Part shown: positions 1 to 5,911 of the stretch, piece after piece
Numbering within the stretch: the first letter of the stretch is position 1
How the letters are laid out: every line of letters begins with the position of its first letter
Source: CAJMGO01 sp900557305
Lineage (GTDB): Bacteria > Bacillota_I > Bacilli_A > RF39 > UBA660
Direction of reading: 5' to 3'
Assembly (NCBI GenBank): GCA_905212975.1
Contig: CAJMGO010000021.1
Coordinates: 1 to 10,849 of the forward strand
DNA length: 10,849 nt
Notes under the pieces: generated by a model
The model's database searches: none
Told to the model about the DNA's origin: nothing
Seen by the model: only the letters and a program-made list of their open reading frames with translations
Program-made: the position numbers and the translations under genes

Positions 1-252
1 ACCTTTTAAAATTGTTAAAACATTACTATTCTTATCTTTTATAACTATATCAAAAGAATCAATTTTTGATTTATCTCCATTATTAAGTATCTGTGTTGAA
101 ATAGAATATAAACCATTTACTTTTATTACAGCAAGTGTTTTAAAATTCAAATTATTTATAACAGATTCATCTTTTATATTTATAACTTTATTTTTATTAT
201 TTTTACATCCTACAACAAAAAAAGCTAATAATAAAATTAATATTTTTTTCAT
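1..252 (-). CDS. Putative lipoprotein, 5' part only (runs off the left edge)
   Basis: Reading leftward from the ATG at 252, 84 codons stay open to the window edge, so the C-terminus is missing. The product starts MKKILILLLAFFVVGCKNN: a short basic n-region, a hydrophobic core and a lipobox VVGC with the cysteine at residue 19. This is a signal peptidase II signal, predicting a lipid anchor on the outer face of the membrane. After an Asn/Lys-rich linker, residues from about 45 read as a beta-type segment (VNGLYSISTQILNNGDKSKI, then DSFDIVIKDKNSNVL). This resembles the FxLYD/DUF4352 type of extracytoplasmic domain; that likeness is by eye and unsure. The ribosome site GAAAGGAT lies a few bases upstream. 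The gene follows secG in the same direction, but a terminator hairpin sits between them. Confidence 0.75.
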   Translation of the reverse strand, partial: MKKILILLLAFFVVGCKNNKNKVINIKDESVINNLNFKTLAVIKVNGLYSISTQILNNGDKSKIDSFDIVIKDKNSNVLTILKG

Positions 253-263
253 ATTTTATCCTT

Positions 264-295
264 TCATAAAAATAAAAGAAGTATAAAATACTTCT
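264..295 (-). terminator. Intrinsic terminator after secG
   Basis: On the minus strand the stem AGAAGTAT/ATACTTCT (277-284 with 288-295, TTT loop) is followed by TTTTATTTTT. The stem begins inside the secG stop codon. The lipoprotein ribosome site follows at once, so some read-through would be needed if that gene has no promoter of its own. Confidence 0.65.
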
Positions 296-503
296 AAAAT
301 CCTTGAATCATACAAATTACAAAATAAGCAATTCCTAAACAAAGAGTAAGTCTAGTTATAAATAACTCTCCTCCTCTTTCTTTCCTATTTTTAAATAAAT
401 TATCATTTCCACCTGATAAAGCATTATTTGTGTCAGCTTTACTTGGTTGAATTAAAACTATACCAATTAATAAGAAACAAACAATCATTAGTATTATTTG
501 CAT
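294..503 (-). CDS. secG: Preprotein translocase subunit SecG
   Basis: This is a 69-residue protein with the SecG layout: transmembrane helix 1 (about residues 2-19, ending in VLIQPSK), a cytoplasmic loop rich in Gly and Asn (ALSGGNDNLFKNRKERGG), and transmembrane helix 2 (about 48-67). SecG joins SecY and SecE in the membrane channel and assists SecA-driven export. The VLIQPSK segment after helix 1 and the Gly-rich loop are typical of the family, and the length matches. I start it at the ATG at 503 because GAGGTG lies six bases upstream. The in-frame GTG at 512 overlaps that ribosome site and is less likely. It lies downstream of the one-pass membrane protein gene, with a terminator directly after it. 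Confidence 0.9.
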   Translation of the reverse strand: MQIILMIVCFLLIGIVLIQPSKADTNNALSGGNDNLFKNRKERGGELFITRLTLCLGIAYFVICMIQGF

Positions 504-550
504 ATCTCTCACCTCTACCTATATAAATTTAACATAATTTTTTTTATTTT

Positions 551-1240
551 TCAACTATTTATACTAAAATCACTAATATTACCTATATTTTTATATTCTA
601 TAACTATATTTTCTTTTAATAAAGATGTATCTATATCAATTTCTATTTTATTTATTTTATCATTTTCACTATATAAAGTTATAATGACATCATCAGATAA
701 ATTAGAATAATTTTGTTTCAATATACCTTTAATATTTTCTAATTTTAAATTATATATTTCTTTCTTTGAACCATCTTTATACTCAGTGGTTTCATTTGGT
801 TCTATATCATTTATAATATTATAAATATTATATGGTTTTAAGTTTTCTAAATTTAAATTCAATTTATTTTCTAACTCTAAATAATTATTATCAAATTCTA
901 GGCCATTATTTTCTATATAAAAATTTTCTTTTGTATTATTTAAAATAAATTTTTCATATTTATTATATATAGTTCCATCAATATTATATATTATATTATT
1001 ATAATTTATATTATAACTATATTCATAATTATCCATTTTTTTATATTTTTCTAATATACTTTCTTCTTGATATTTATCATTATCTTCATATTTAATAGAA
1101 GAAGTTATTTCCGTTATTTTATAAATTACAAATATACTTAAGAAAAATATTGCATATAAAATCAAACATATAATTGCATGTTTCTTTGGATCATGCCATG
1201 CTTCTTTAAAAATTTTCCATTTTGACTTTTTTTCTTCCAT
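551..1240 (-). CDS. Hypothetical single-pass membrane protein
   Basis: The product has 229 residues and I do not recognise a family. It has a short charged cytoplasmic N-terminus (MEEKKSKWKIFKEAWHDPKK), one strong hydrophobic helix at about residues 22-42, and a long Asn/Tyr/Ile/Glu-rich outer part with no cysteines after the helix. That is consistent with an extracytoplasmic domain anchored by its N-terminus. The start at 1240 is one base past the fmt stop (TAA-A-ATG), with GGAAGGG about a dozen bases upstream inside the fmt end. This suggests translational coupling to fmt. An in-frame start further upstream (1288) would overlap fmt by 47 bases and is less likely. The outer part is low in complexity, so weak matches to other proteins should be treated with caution. 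Confidence 0.8.
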   Translation of the reverse strand: MEEKKSKWKIFKEAWHDPKKHAIICLILYAIFFLSIFVIYKITEITSSIKYEDNDKYQEESILEKYKKMDNYEYSYNINYNNIIYNIDGTIYNKYEKFILNNTKENFYIENNGLEFDNNYLELENKLNLNLENLKPYNIYNIINDIEPNETTEYKDGSKKEIYNLKLENIKGILKQNYSNLSDDVIITLYSENDKINKIEIDIDTSLLKENIVIEYKNIGNISDFSINS

Positions 1241-1241
1241 T

Positions 1242-2219
1242 TTATTCAAACACCCTTCCAATAAATTTATCTTTATTTTGAAGGCCATTTATATAACTTG
1301 ATGCATTCATTCTTTGTTTACCTTCCATTTGTATTTCAGTAAACACAACTTCCCCATTTTCTACCTTTACTCCAAATCCATCTTTGTAGATTGCAGTAAC
1401 TTCGCCATTCATACATCCATTAAAAGAATTTTCTGTTGCATATGCCTTAAATACTTTTACTCTTTTACCTTCAAACATACAATATGCACCAGGTACGTCG
1501 CTAAGTCCTCTTATTTGATTTACAATTTGTCTTGTTGTTTTGTTAAAGACTATTCTTTCATCTTCTTTTTTTATTATTGGAGCATATGTAGCTAATGTAG
1601 AATCTTGTTCTTTTCTTGGAGCAATTCCATCATATAATTGTGGTATAACTTCAAGTAATAAATCACGTCCTACAACACTTAATTTTTCATTTAATGATGT
1701 ATAGTTATCTTCATCTAAAATAGGTATTTCTTTTTCAACTATTATATCCCCTTCATCCATATATGGTGACATATGCATAATTGTAATACCTGTTTTTTTA
1801 TGTCCTTCCATAATGCTTCTTTGAATAGGAGCTCCTCCTCTTAATAAAGGAAGAAGAGATGCATGTACATTAATACAACCATATTTAGGCATAACAAGTA
1901 ATTCTCTTGGAAGAATTTGCCCATATGCACAAGTAATTATCATATTAGGTTTTAAACTAATTATTTCATCTGTTGCATCTTTGATGCGTTCTGGCTGAAG
2001 ACATAAAATAAGATTATCATTCGCATATTCTTTTACAGGAGAAATTTTTATTTCTTTTTTTCTTCCAACTTCTTTATCAGGTTGTGTTACAATAGCTCGT
2101 ACTTTATATTTAGAGCAAATACCTTCTAATACACATCTGGCAAAATCTGGTGTTCCCATAAAAACTATTCTTAACTCTTCTTTAACTTCTATATTCTCAA
2201 TATTTAAATTTTCTTCCAT
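1242..2219 (-). CDS. fmt: Methionyl-tRNA formyltransferase
   Basis: Fmt transfers a formyl group from 10-formyl-tetrahydrofolate to Met-tRNA(fMet) for translation initiation in the cytoplasm. The 325-residue product has the N-terminal formyl-transferase fold (LRIVFMGTPDFA from residue 16) and the signature NVHASLLPLLRGGAPIQ, with N117 and H119. D155 lies in YMDEGDI. The spacing from His to Asp equals that of the catalytic Asn-His-Asp triad of E. coli Fmt. The C-terminal tRNA-binding domain starts near residue 210 (ATYAPIIKKED). An acidic extension of about 15 residues precedes the usual start, and the ribosome site AAAGGTG, five bases from the ATG, supports it. fmt is often next to priA in Bacillota; here a small-RNA/peptide locus separates them. 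No def gene is present. Confidence 0.96.
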   Translation of the reverse strand: MEENLNIENIEVKEELRIVFMGTPDFARCVLEGICSKYKVRAIVTQPDKEVGRKKEIKISPVKEYANDNLILCLQPERIKDATDEIISLKPNMIITCAYGQILPRELLVMPKYGCINVHASLLPLLRGGAPIQRSIMEGHKKTGITIMHMSPYMDEGDIIVEKEIPILDEDNYTSLNEKLSVVGRDLLLEVIPQLYDGIAPRKEQDSTLATYAPIIKKEDERIVFNKTTRQIVNQIRGLSDVPGAYCMFEGKRVKVFKAYATENSFNGCMNGEVTAIYKDGFGVKVENGEVVFTEIQMEGKQRMNASSYINGLQNKDKFIGRVFE

Positions 2220-2235
2220 AATATCACCTTTTTTA

Positions 2236-2244
2236 ATTATATCA
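2236..2244 (-). promoter_or_regulatory. Possible extended -10 promoter for fmt
   Basis: The minus strand reads TGATATAAT, an extended -10 (TGnTATAAT), ending 17 bases before the fmt ATG. No good -35 lies at the right distance. The predicted start site would trim the ribosome site, so the element may be shifted or fmt may also be read from upstream. Confidence 0.35.
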
Positions 2245-2316
2245 TATTTTTTTAGCGAAATAAATTTTTCAATTAATAAAATACAACTACATTCAAAAAA
2301 ATTTTCTATTGTTCAC

Positions 2317-2345
2317 TTGTTATGTAAAAATTTATATAGTATAAT
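2317..2345 (+). promoter_or_regulatory. Sigma-A promoter of the small hydrophobic peptide mRNA
   Basis: TTGTTA (2317-2322), a 17-base spacer and a perfect TATAAT (2340-2345) form a near-ideal vegetative promoter on the plus strand, where both neighbouring genes are on the minus strand. The expected start is A2352, so the RNA would begin AGGGAAACUUAAC. That is the exact edge of the inverted repeat that pairs with the 3' end. Confidence 0.75.
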
Positions 2346-2360
2346 TTTTATAGGGAAACT

Positions 2361-2411
2361 TAACTGTTGAGTGCTTGCCTCCAACTAAATAAGGAAGGAG
2401 GCTGATAGTTA
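2361..2411 (+). promoter_or_regulatory. 5' UTR hairpin hiding the Shine-Dalgarno of the small peptide
   Basis: GCCTCC (2377-2382) is complementary to GGAGGC (2397-2402), which contains the ribosome site AAGGAGG. An outer helix pairs 2361-2367 with 2405-2411 and reaches the A of the ATG. Folded this way, both the ribosome site and the bases before the start are closed. The pairing is visible directly; that it represses translation is inferred from similar structures in known type I toxin mRNAs. Confidence 0.7.
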
Positions 2412-2494
2412 TGTATAAGAAAGATTTTTTAATCTCTTCTTTAATCATTATTATCTTCTTACTAATAGCCTTACTTTTTACTTTAGAAAAGTAG
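2411..2494 (+). CDS. 27-residue hydrophobic peptide, candidate type I toxin
   Basis: The ORF starts at an ATG nine bases after a perfect AAGGAGG and ends in tandem stops (TAG TAA). The peptide begins MYKKDFLISS, continues as an unbroken Ile/Leu/Phe/Ala stretch (about residues 6-24) and ends TLEK. It is therefore a single membrane-spanning helix with charged tips. Size, layout and the surrounding RNA elements match the general pattern of type I toxins such as Fst, TxpA and BsrG, which damage the membrane when over-produced. I see no residue-level match to any of these families, so it may be a new one. It is on the opposite strand to priA and fmt and has its own promoter and terminator. Alternatives are a small membrane regulator or a leader peptide, but no plus-strand gene follows that a leader could control. 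The ORF is well supported; its toxicity is inferred. Confidence 0.72.
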   Translation: MYKKDFLISSLIIIIFLLIALLFTLEK

Positions 2495-2506
2495 TAAACT
2501 ATATAA

Positions 2507-2542
2507 GAAAAACAGCACTCAATCTAGCATAGATTAAGTGCT
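2507..2542 (-). terminator. Intrinsic terminator of the antisense RNA
   Basis: A 13-pair stem (2514-2526 with 2530-2542, three-base loop) is followed on the minus strand by GTTTTTCTT. Position 2520/2536 is a G-U pair in the minus-strand RNA but a C-A mismatch on the plus strand, and the plus side has no proper T-run. The hairpin therefore works mainly for minus-strand transcription. Confidence 0.75.
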
Positions 2543-2618
2543 TTACCATAAATATGGGCAAGTACTCAACTCGGCAAAGTTAAGTATTCCCTTTTTATTT
2601 TATGCAAATTTCTTTGAC
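2508..2618 (-). ncRNA. Candidate antisense (antitoxin) RNA, about 110 nt
   Basis: A near-perfect promoter and a strong terminator on the minus strand define a short transcript with no ORF worth naming. It runs against the toxin mRNA and is complementary to its whole 3' UTR from just past the stop codon to the terminator. This is the layout of B. subtilis RatA/TxpA and SR4/BsrG. It also carries GGTAAAGCACTTAA, which can pair with the mRNA 5' UTR copy of the repeat (TTGAGTGCTTGCC, 2367-2379), recalling the direct repeats of the pAD1 par locus. The likely role is to bind the 3' end, block the 5'-3' pairing and lead to decay of the mRNA. Both ends are predicted from promoter and terminator positions only. 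Confidence 0.65.
2556..2598 (+). terminator. Intrinsic terminator of the peptide mRNA
   Basis: GGG..AAGTACT.AAC (2556-2570) folds with GTT.AGTATTCCC (2579-2591) around an eight-base loop and is followed by TTTTTATTTT. G2562-U2587 is a wobble only in the plus-strand RNA. The same bases form the 3' arm of the 5'-3' pairing and the region copied by the antisense RNA. Confidence 0.65.
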
Positions 2619-2624
2619 ATATTC

Positions 2625-2653
2625 ATAATAACATATTTATTAAGTTTTGTCAA
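2625..2653 (-). promoter_or_regulatory. Sigma-A promoter of the antisense RNA
   Basis: On the minus strand TTGACA (2653-2648), a 17-base spacer and TATTAT (2630-2625) give a near-consensus promoter. The predicted start is a G at about 2618. Its -35 is better than that of the peptide promoter, as expected if the antisense RNA is made in excess. Confidence 0.75.
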
Positions 2654-2683
2654 AAATTACTCTATCACTGAAATAAGTAGTAT

Positions 2684-2886
2684 CTAGCTTTCTTTTATAT
2701 ATTGTTCTAGTTCTGAAAGTTTTATCTTTTTACCGAGATTATGAACATAGATTTCATTTGATCCATGGGTTCTACAAAATTAGTTTCTGGATTATAACAT
2801 GTTAATTCTGCAATACAAATTTCTTTATCATAATCCATTTCTCTTATTTTATTTATAATTTCATTTATATTATTACATTTCTACAT
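2684..2886 (-). pseudogene. Decayed small ORF directly after priA
   Basis: An ATG at 2886 lies two bases after the priA stop, but the second codon is TAG. Beyond it one frame gives a protein-like stretch (CNNINEIINKIREMDYDKEI, then CIAELTCYNPETNFVE) up to about 2766. The sense continues in another frame as GSNEIYVHNLGKKIKLSELE and QYIKES, ending with TAG at 2684-2686. One premature stop and one frameshift would thus break a protein of about 66 residues. I recognise no family. A shorter intact reading of 38 residues (2838-2722) exists but abandons the better C-terminal frame. The reading as a broken gene rests on composition and joining of frames only. Confidence 0.4.
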
Positions 2887-2888
2887 CT

Positions 2889-5051
2889 TCATATTTTTAT
2901 TGGATTAATATCTATTTCAACTTTTATTTTTTTATTATCATAAAGATTCTTTATATAAAGTAAATGATTATAAATATTTTCTGTTTTTTTATATTTAAGT
3001 ATTATTTGCATATTAAATGTATTATTAATTTTATACATTGACGGTGCTGAAGGGCCTAAAATAATTACATCTTTTGCTTTAACACTATTTAAATATTTAA
3101 CAATTTTATTTGATTCATTAATTACTTCATTTTCGTATCTAGAACTTATCTTAATAAGTGCTAAATTACAATATGGAGGATATAATAATTTTTTTCTATA
3201 GCTTATTTCTTTTTCATAAAAATCTAAATATCTATTTTTAGAAGCTAAAACAATACTATAATGATCTGTATTAAAAGCTTGAATTACAACATTTCCCTTT
3301 AATGAAGCTCTTCCACTTCTACCACTTACTTGATTTAAAAGTTGAAAAGTCCTTTCAGAGCTTCTAAAATCAGGAACATTTAGAGTTGCATCAGCATTTA
3401 TTACACCAACAAGCGTAACATTAGGAAAATCAAGCCCTTTTGCTATCATTTGTGTCCCTAGTAATATATTAGCATCCCCATTTTTAAAAGAATTTATTAT
3501 TCTCTCATGGCTACCTTTTCTTGATGTAGTATCTACATCCATCCTTATTACTTTAGCTCCTTTTATATTTTTATTTATATATTCTTCTAACTTTTCAGTA
3601 CCTAGTCCCATATTATCTAAGTCATCTGATTTACAAACTGGACATACCCTTAAATTACTTGTTGTATAACCACAATAATGACATTTATAAGAATTAGAAC
3701 TTTTATGATATGTAAGTGGTATATCACAATTTTTACATTTATGTACATAACCACAATTTTTACATGTTGTAATTGTTGAAAAACCACGCCTATTTAAAAG
3801 AATAATAGCTTGTTCTTTTCTCTCTATTATGCTTTCTAATTTTTCTTTTAAAGAAGATGATATAATTTTATTACCGTGTTTATATTCATCTTTCATGTCA
3901 ATTATTTCTACATTAGGAAGAGAATTATTTATTCTTTTTTTTAGTTCAATTAATTTATATACATTATTAATAGCTCTTGTATAACTTTCAATTGATGGAG
4001 TCGCACTACCAAAAATAACAGGTATATTATTATATTTGGCCCTAAAAATTGCCATATCATGTGTTGAATATTTAGGATTATTTTCTTGTTTATAAGTTGA
4101 TACATGTTCCTCATCCATAACAATTAATCCTAAATTAGTAAATGGTGCGAATATAGCGCTTCTCGCACCAATAACTATCTTTACTTCTTGTCTTTCTATC
4201 TTTCTCCATTCATCATATTTTTCACCATCAGATAATCCACTATGTAAAATAGCAATATTATCTCCAAATCTTTCTCTAAAATTATTAATAAGTTGTGGAG
4301 TTAAACTAATTTCAGGTACAAGTACAATAACTTCACGGCCTAAATCAATAACTTTTTTTATTACATGCATATAAACTTCTGTTTTTCCAGAACCAGTAAC
4401 TCCAAATAAAAGATAAGGTTTAAATTTATCAAGCAAAATAGAAGATACAGCATTTTTTTGTTCATCGTTTAAAATGATATTACTTTTAGTTACACTTGTA
4501 TTATTTTTTATTCTATATTCTTCTTCTAATATTTCTTTTAAAATTCCATTATTTAAAAGAGTTTTATATGATGAATTAATACAACTTATATCTGTTAATT
4601 TTTTTTCTCCATTTTTTAAACTATTAATTATTTCTTTTTGTTTATCATTCTTTGCATTATTTAAAGCTTCATTGTAATCAATATTTAATTTAATAAATTT
4701 AATTAACTTTTTGTTTATTTTAACTTTTGCTTTTGCTTTTAAAGCTTTAGGTAACATAGCTTGATAACAACTAATTAAAGATGAAATTGTTTTCTTACTC
4801 ATATATTTACCTAATTCTATTAATTCACTTGTTAAGACAGGATTTTCATCTAAAATATTTTCAATAGTCTTTAAATTAGTACTAGTATTATTGTTTTCAT
4901 GTATATCAAGTACAAAACCTTCTAATTTTCTATTACCAAAAGGTACAAGTACTCTACATCCAAGTTCTACACTAAGATTATCAGGTATCAAATAACTAAA
5001 CGTTTGTTCCTTATTATTAAAATTTATTTCAACTAATACTTCAGCTATCAT
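2889..5051 (-). CDS. priA: Primosomal protein N' (replication restart helicase PriA)
   Basis: PriA is a superfamily 2 3'-5' DNA helicase that recognises stalled forks and reloads the replisome. At 720 residues it has the usual length. The N-terminal DNA-binding domain covers about residues 1-110. The helicase core has Walker A GVTGSGKT (217-224), the DEEH box (313-316), GSATPS (348-353), QMIAKGLDFP (534-543) and the arginine-finger motif QVSGRSGR (574-581). All eight zinc-binding cysteines are present (C430, C433, C439, C442, C457, C460, C470, C473). The ATG at 5051 follows GAGGTG by five bases. An extended -10 and the terminator of the preceding gene lie just upstream, so it probably starts its own transcript. 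The partner fmt is displaced by the small-RNA/peptide locus. Confidence 0.97.
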   Translation of the reverse strand: MIAEVLVEINFNNKEQTFSYLIPDNLSVELGCRVLVPFGNRKLEGFVLDIHENNNTSTNLKTIENILDENPVLTSELIELGKYMSKKTISSLISCYQAMLPKALKAKAKVKINKKLIKFIKLNIDYNEALNNAKNDKQKEIINSLKNGEKKLTDISCINSSYKTLLNNGILKEILEEEYRIKNNTSVTKSNIILNDEQKNAVSSILLDKFKPYLLFGVTGSGKTEVYMHVIKKVIDLGREVIVLVPEISLTPQLINNFRERFGDNIAILHSGLSDGEKYDEWRKIERQEVKIVIGARSAIFAPFTNLGLIVMDEEHVSTYKQENNPKYSTHDMAIFRAKYNNIPVIFGSATPSIESYTRAINNVYKLIELKKRINNSLPNVEIIDMKDEYKHGNKIISSSLKEKLESIIERKEQAIILLNRRGFSTITTCKNCGYVHKCKNCDIPLTYHKSSNSYKCHYCGYTTSNLRVCPVCKSDDLDNMGLGTEKLEEYINKNIKGAKVIRMDVDTTSRKGSHERIINSFKNGDANILLGTQMIAKGLDFPNVTLVGVINADATLNVPDFRSSERTFQLLNQVSGRSGRASLKGNVVIQAFNTDHYSIVLASKNRYLDFYEKEISYRKKLLYPPYCNLALIKISSRYENEVINESNKIVKYLNSVKAKDVIILGPSAPSMYKINNTFNMQIILKYKKTENIYNHLLYIKNLYDNKKIKVEIDINPIKI

Positions 5052-5083
5052 TTAAACACCTCACAATCTATATTTACATAAAA

Positions 5084-5092
5084 ATTATAACA
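5084..5092 (-). promoter_or_regulatory. Extended -10 promoter for priA
   Basis: TGTTATAAT on the minus strand (TGnTATAAT) gives a predicted start near 5077, leaving a leader of about 26 bases with the GAGGTG ribosome site. The -35 region is a T-run from the preceding terminator and does not match consensus. Confidence 0.45.
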
Positions 5093-5101
5093 CACATTAT
5101 C

Positions 5102-5126
5102 AAAAAAAAAGATAATTAATCTTTTT
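5102..5126 (-). terminator. Terminator of the small membrane exporter gene
   Basis: AAAAAGAT/ATCTTTTT (5106-5113 with 5119-5126) around a five-base loop runs into a T-tract on the minus strand. The stem is AT-rich and thus weak, but it sits just past the stop codon and before the priA promoter. Confidence 0.5.
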
Positions 5127-5138
5127 AAATATTATATA

Positions 5139-5699
5139 TTATTTTCTTTTTTTCTTTAATAATATTGAAATTGTAATTATAACAACTATCGTTAAAATTA
5201 TTGCTACTACACCAAGCCACCCAAGTATAGATACAATTTTACTTCCAAGTGACATAATTATACCTGCAAGTACTACTCCAAGTGACACAGCACATACACT
5301 TGTTTTAAAATCAAGGCTTAAAAAACTAGCTGCTAGTGTTCCAGTCCAAGCGCCCGTACCTGGTAATGGAATTCCAACAAATAAAAGTAATGCCCAAAAG
5401 ATTCCAGTATTACCAGCAGATTCTTTTAATTTTTTTCCACCTTTTTCTCCTTTTTCAAGACACCATGTAAAAAACTTACCAATTACTTTTTTATCCTTTC
5501 CCCAAATAAGTACTTTTCTTGCGAAAAGATAAATAATAGGTACTGGCAATAAATTTCCTATTATAGCTATAGGATAATATAAAAAAATATTTAAATTTAA
5601 ACTTTCAGCAATAGGTATAGCGCCCCTTAATTCAATAATAGGTACCATAGATATTAAAAATGTAATTAAATACTTTACAACTAATGGTAAACTAGACAT
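5139..5699 (-). CDS. Small multidrug-export-like membrane protein (COG2426 / PF06695)
   Basis: This 186-residue polytopic protein carries the family hallmarks: ELRGAIPIAE after the first helix (residues 23-32), and the glycine/proline motif GIPLPGTGAWTGTLAA in a mid-protein hydrophobic segment. It has about five hydrophobic segments, a basic loop (WCLEKGEKGGKKLKES) and a Lys/Arg-rich C-terminus (KKKRK) expected to be cytoplasmic. The family is named putative small multidrug export protein, but its substrate and mechanism are not settled and the name should not be read as proof of drug export. Strong ribosome site GGAGAGGAT; ATG at 5699. It has an extended -10 of its own and a terminator, so it looks like a single-gene unit. 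Confidence 0.88.
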   Translation of the reverse strand: MSSLPLVVKYLITFLISMVPIIELRGAIPIAESLNLNIFLYYPIAIIGNLLPVPIIYLFARKVLIWGKDKKVIGKFFTWCLEKGEKGGKKLKESAGNTGIFWALLLFVGIPLPGTGAWTGTLAASFLSLDFKTSVCAVSLGVVLAGIIMSLGSKIVSILGWLGVVAIILTIVVIITISILLKKKRK

Positions 5700-5731
5700 A
5701 AATATCCTCTCCTCTTTTATATGATATATTC

Positions 5732-5740
5732 ATTATACCA
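5732..5740 (-). promoter_or_regulatory. Extended -10 promoter for the small exporter gene
   Basis: TGGTATAAT on the minus strand, about 33 bases before the ATG; the -35 region is poor. It lies just downstream of the terminator at 5757-5788, so it can start a transcript independent of the upstream genes. Confidence 0.45.
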
Positions 5741-5756
5741 TAAAATAAATGAATTT

Positions 5757-5788
5757 AAATAAAAAAAGAGATAGGGTAATCTCTTTTT
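5757..5788 (-). terminator. Strong intrinsic terminator
   Basis: A perfect 10-pair stem AAAAAGAGAT/ATCTCTTTTT (5763-5772 with 5779-5788) around a six-base loop, running into T-rich sequence on the minus strand. It ends either the rnhB-hydrolase operon or the short transcript predicted to begin near 5905. A T-run also exists on the plus side, but no plus-strand gene precedes it. Confidence 0.75.
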
Positions 5789-5905
5789 GTGTATATAGTT
5801 TATGAGGAGTAATTTGTTTATTAAAATATTTCTTTATGAAATAAATTTTATATCTTTGTCATCGTTTGTTTTTTTATTATTTATATCACCTACTTTCAAC
5901 ACTAT
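5762..5905 (-). ncRNA. Candidate short transcript or attenuator leader, about 140 nt
   Basis: A well-formed promoter (5912-5940) and the strong terminator at 5757-5788 bracket about 140 bases on the minus strand, between the hydrolase and the small exporter gene. A hairpin can form inside (AAAA.TATTTC/GAAATATTTT, about 5829-5853). The only ORF is a 25-codon reading with no ribosome site before its start. It could be a small RNA, or a leader whose terminator controls the exporter gene 60 bases further on. I do not recognise a riboswitch fold. Confidence 0.35.
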
Positions 5906-5911
5906 AATCAT

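Larger units (their letters stand above)
2352..2592 (+). repeat. Long-range inverted repeat joining both ends of the peptide mRNA
   Basis: The left arm 2352-2364 pairs with 2579-2592 (13 pairs, one bulged A at 2586). The left arm 2366-2380 pairs with 2556-2570 (15 pairs, two of them G-U). In all, 28 of the first 29 transcript bases can pair with the 3' terminator region. The left arm overlaps the anti-Shine-Dalgarno bases, so this pairing and the local 5' hairpin exclude one another. Confidence 0.8.

Noticed and set aside
498..710. Plus-strand hydrophobic reading opposite the end of the one-pass membrane protein gene.
   Set aside because: It lies opposite real coding sequence rich in Asn/Lys/Ile codons, with no ribosome site or promoter.
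1314..1595. Plus-strand reading of about 93 codons inside fmt.
   Set aside because: It is fully contained opposite the conserved C-terminal part of fmt.
2352..2592. CRISPR-like or phage attachment repeat explanation for the repeats between priA and fmt.
   Set aside because: The copies are unequally spaced and in mixed orientation, and promoters and terminators account for them; no integrase, tRNA or cas gene is present.
4474..4677. Plus-strand Leu/Phe-rich reading inside priA.
   Set aside because: It is fully opposite the Lys-rich linker of PriA before the helicase core.
5827..5904. 25-codon minus-strand ORF (MIIVLKVGDINNKKTN...) in the orphan transcript.
   Set aside because: It lacks a ribosome site before its start, begins at or before the predicted transcript start, and resembles no known peptide.
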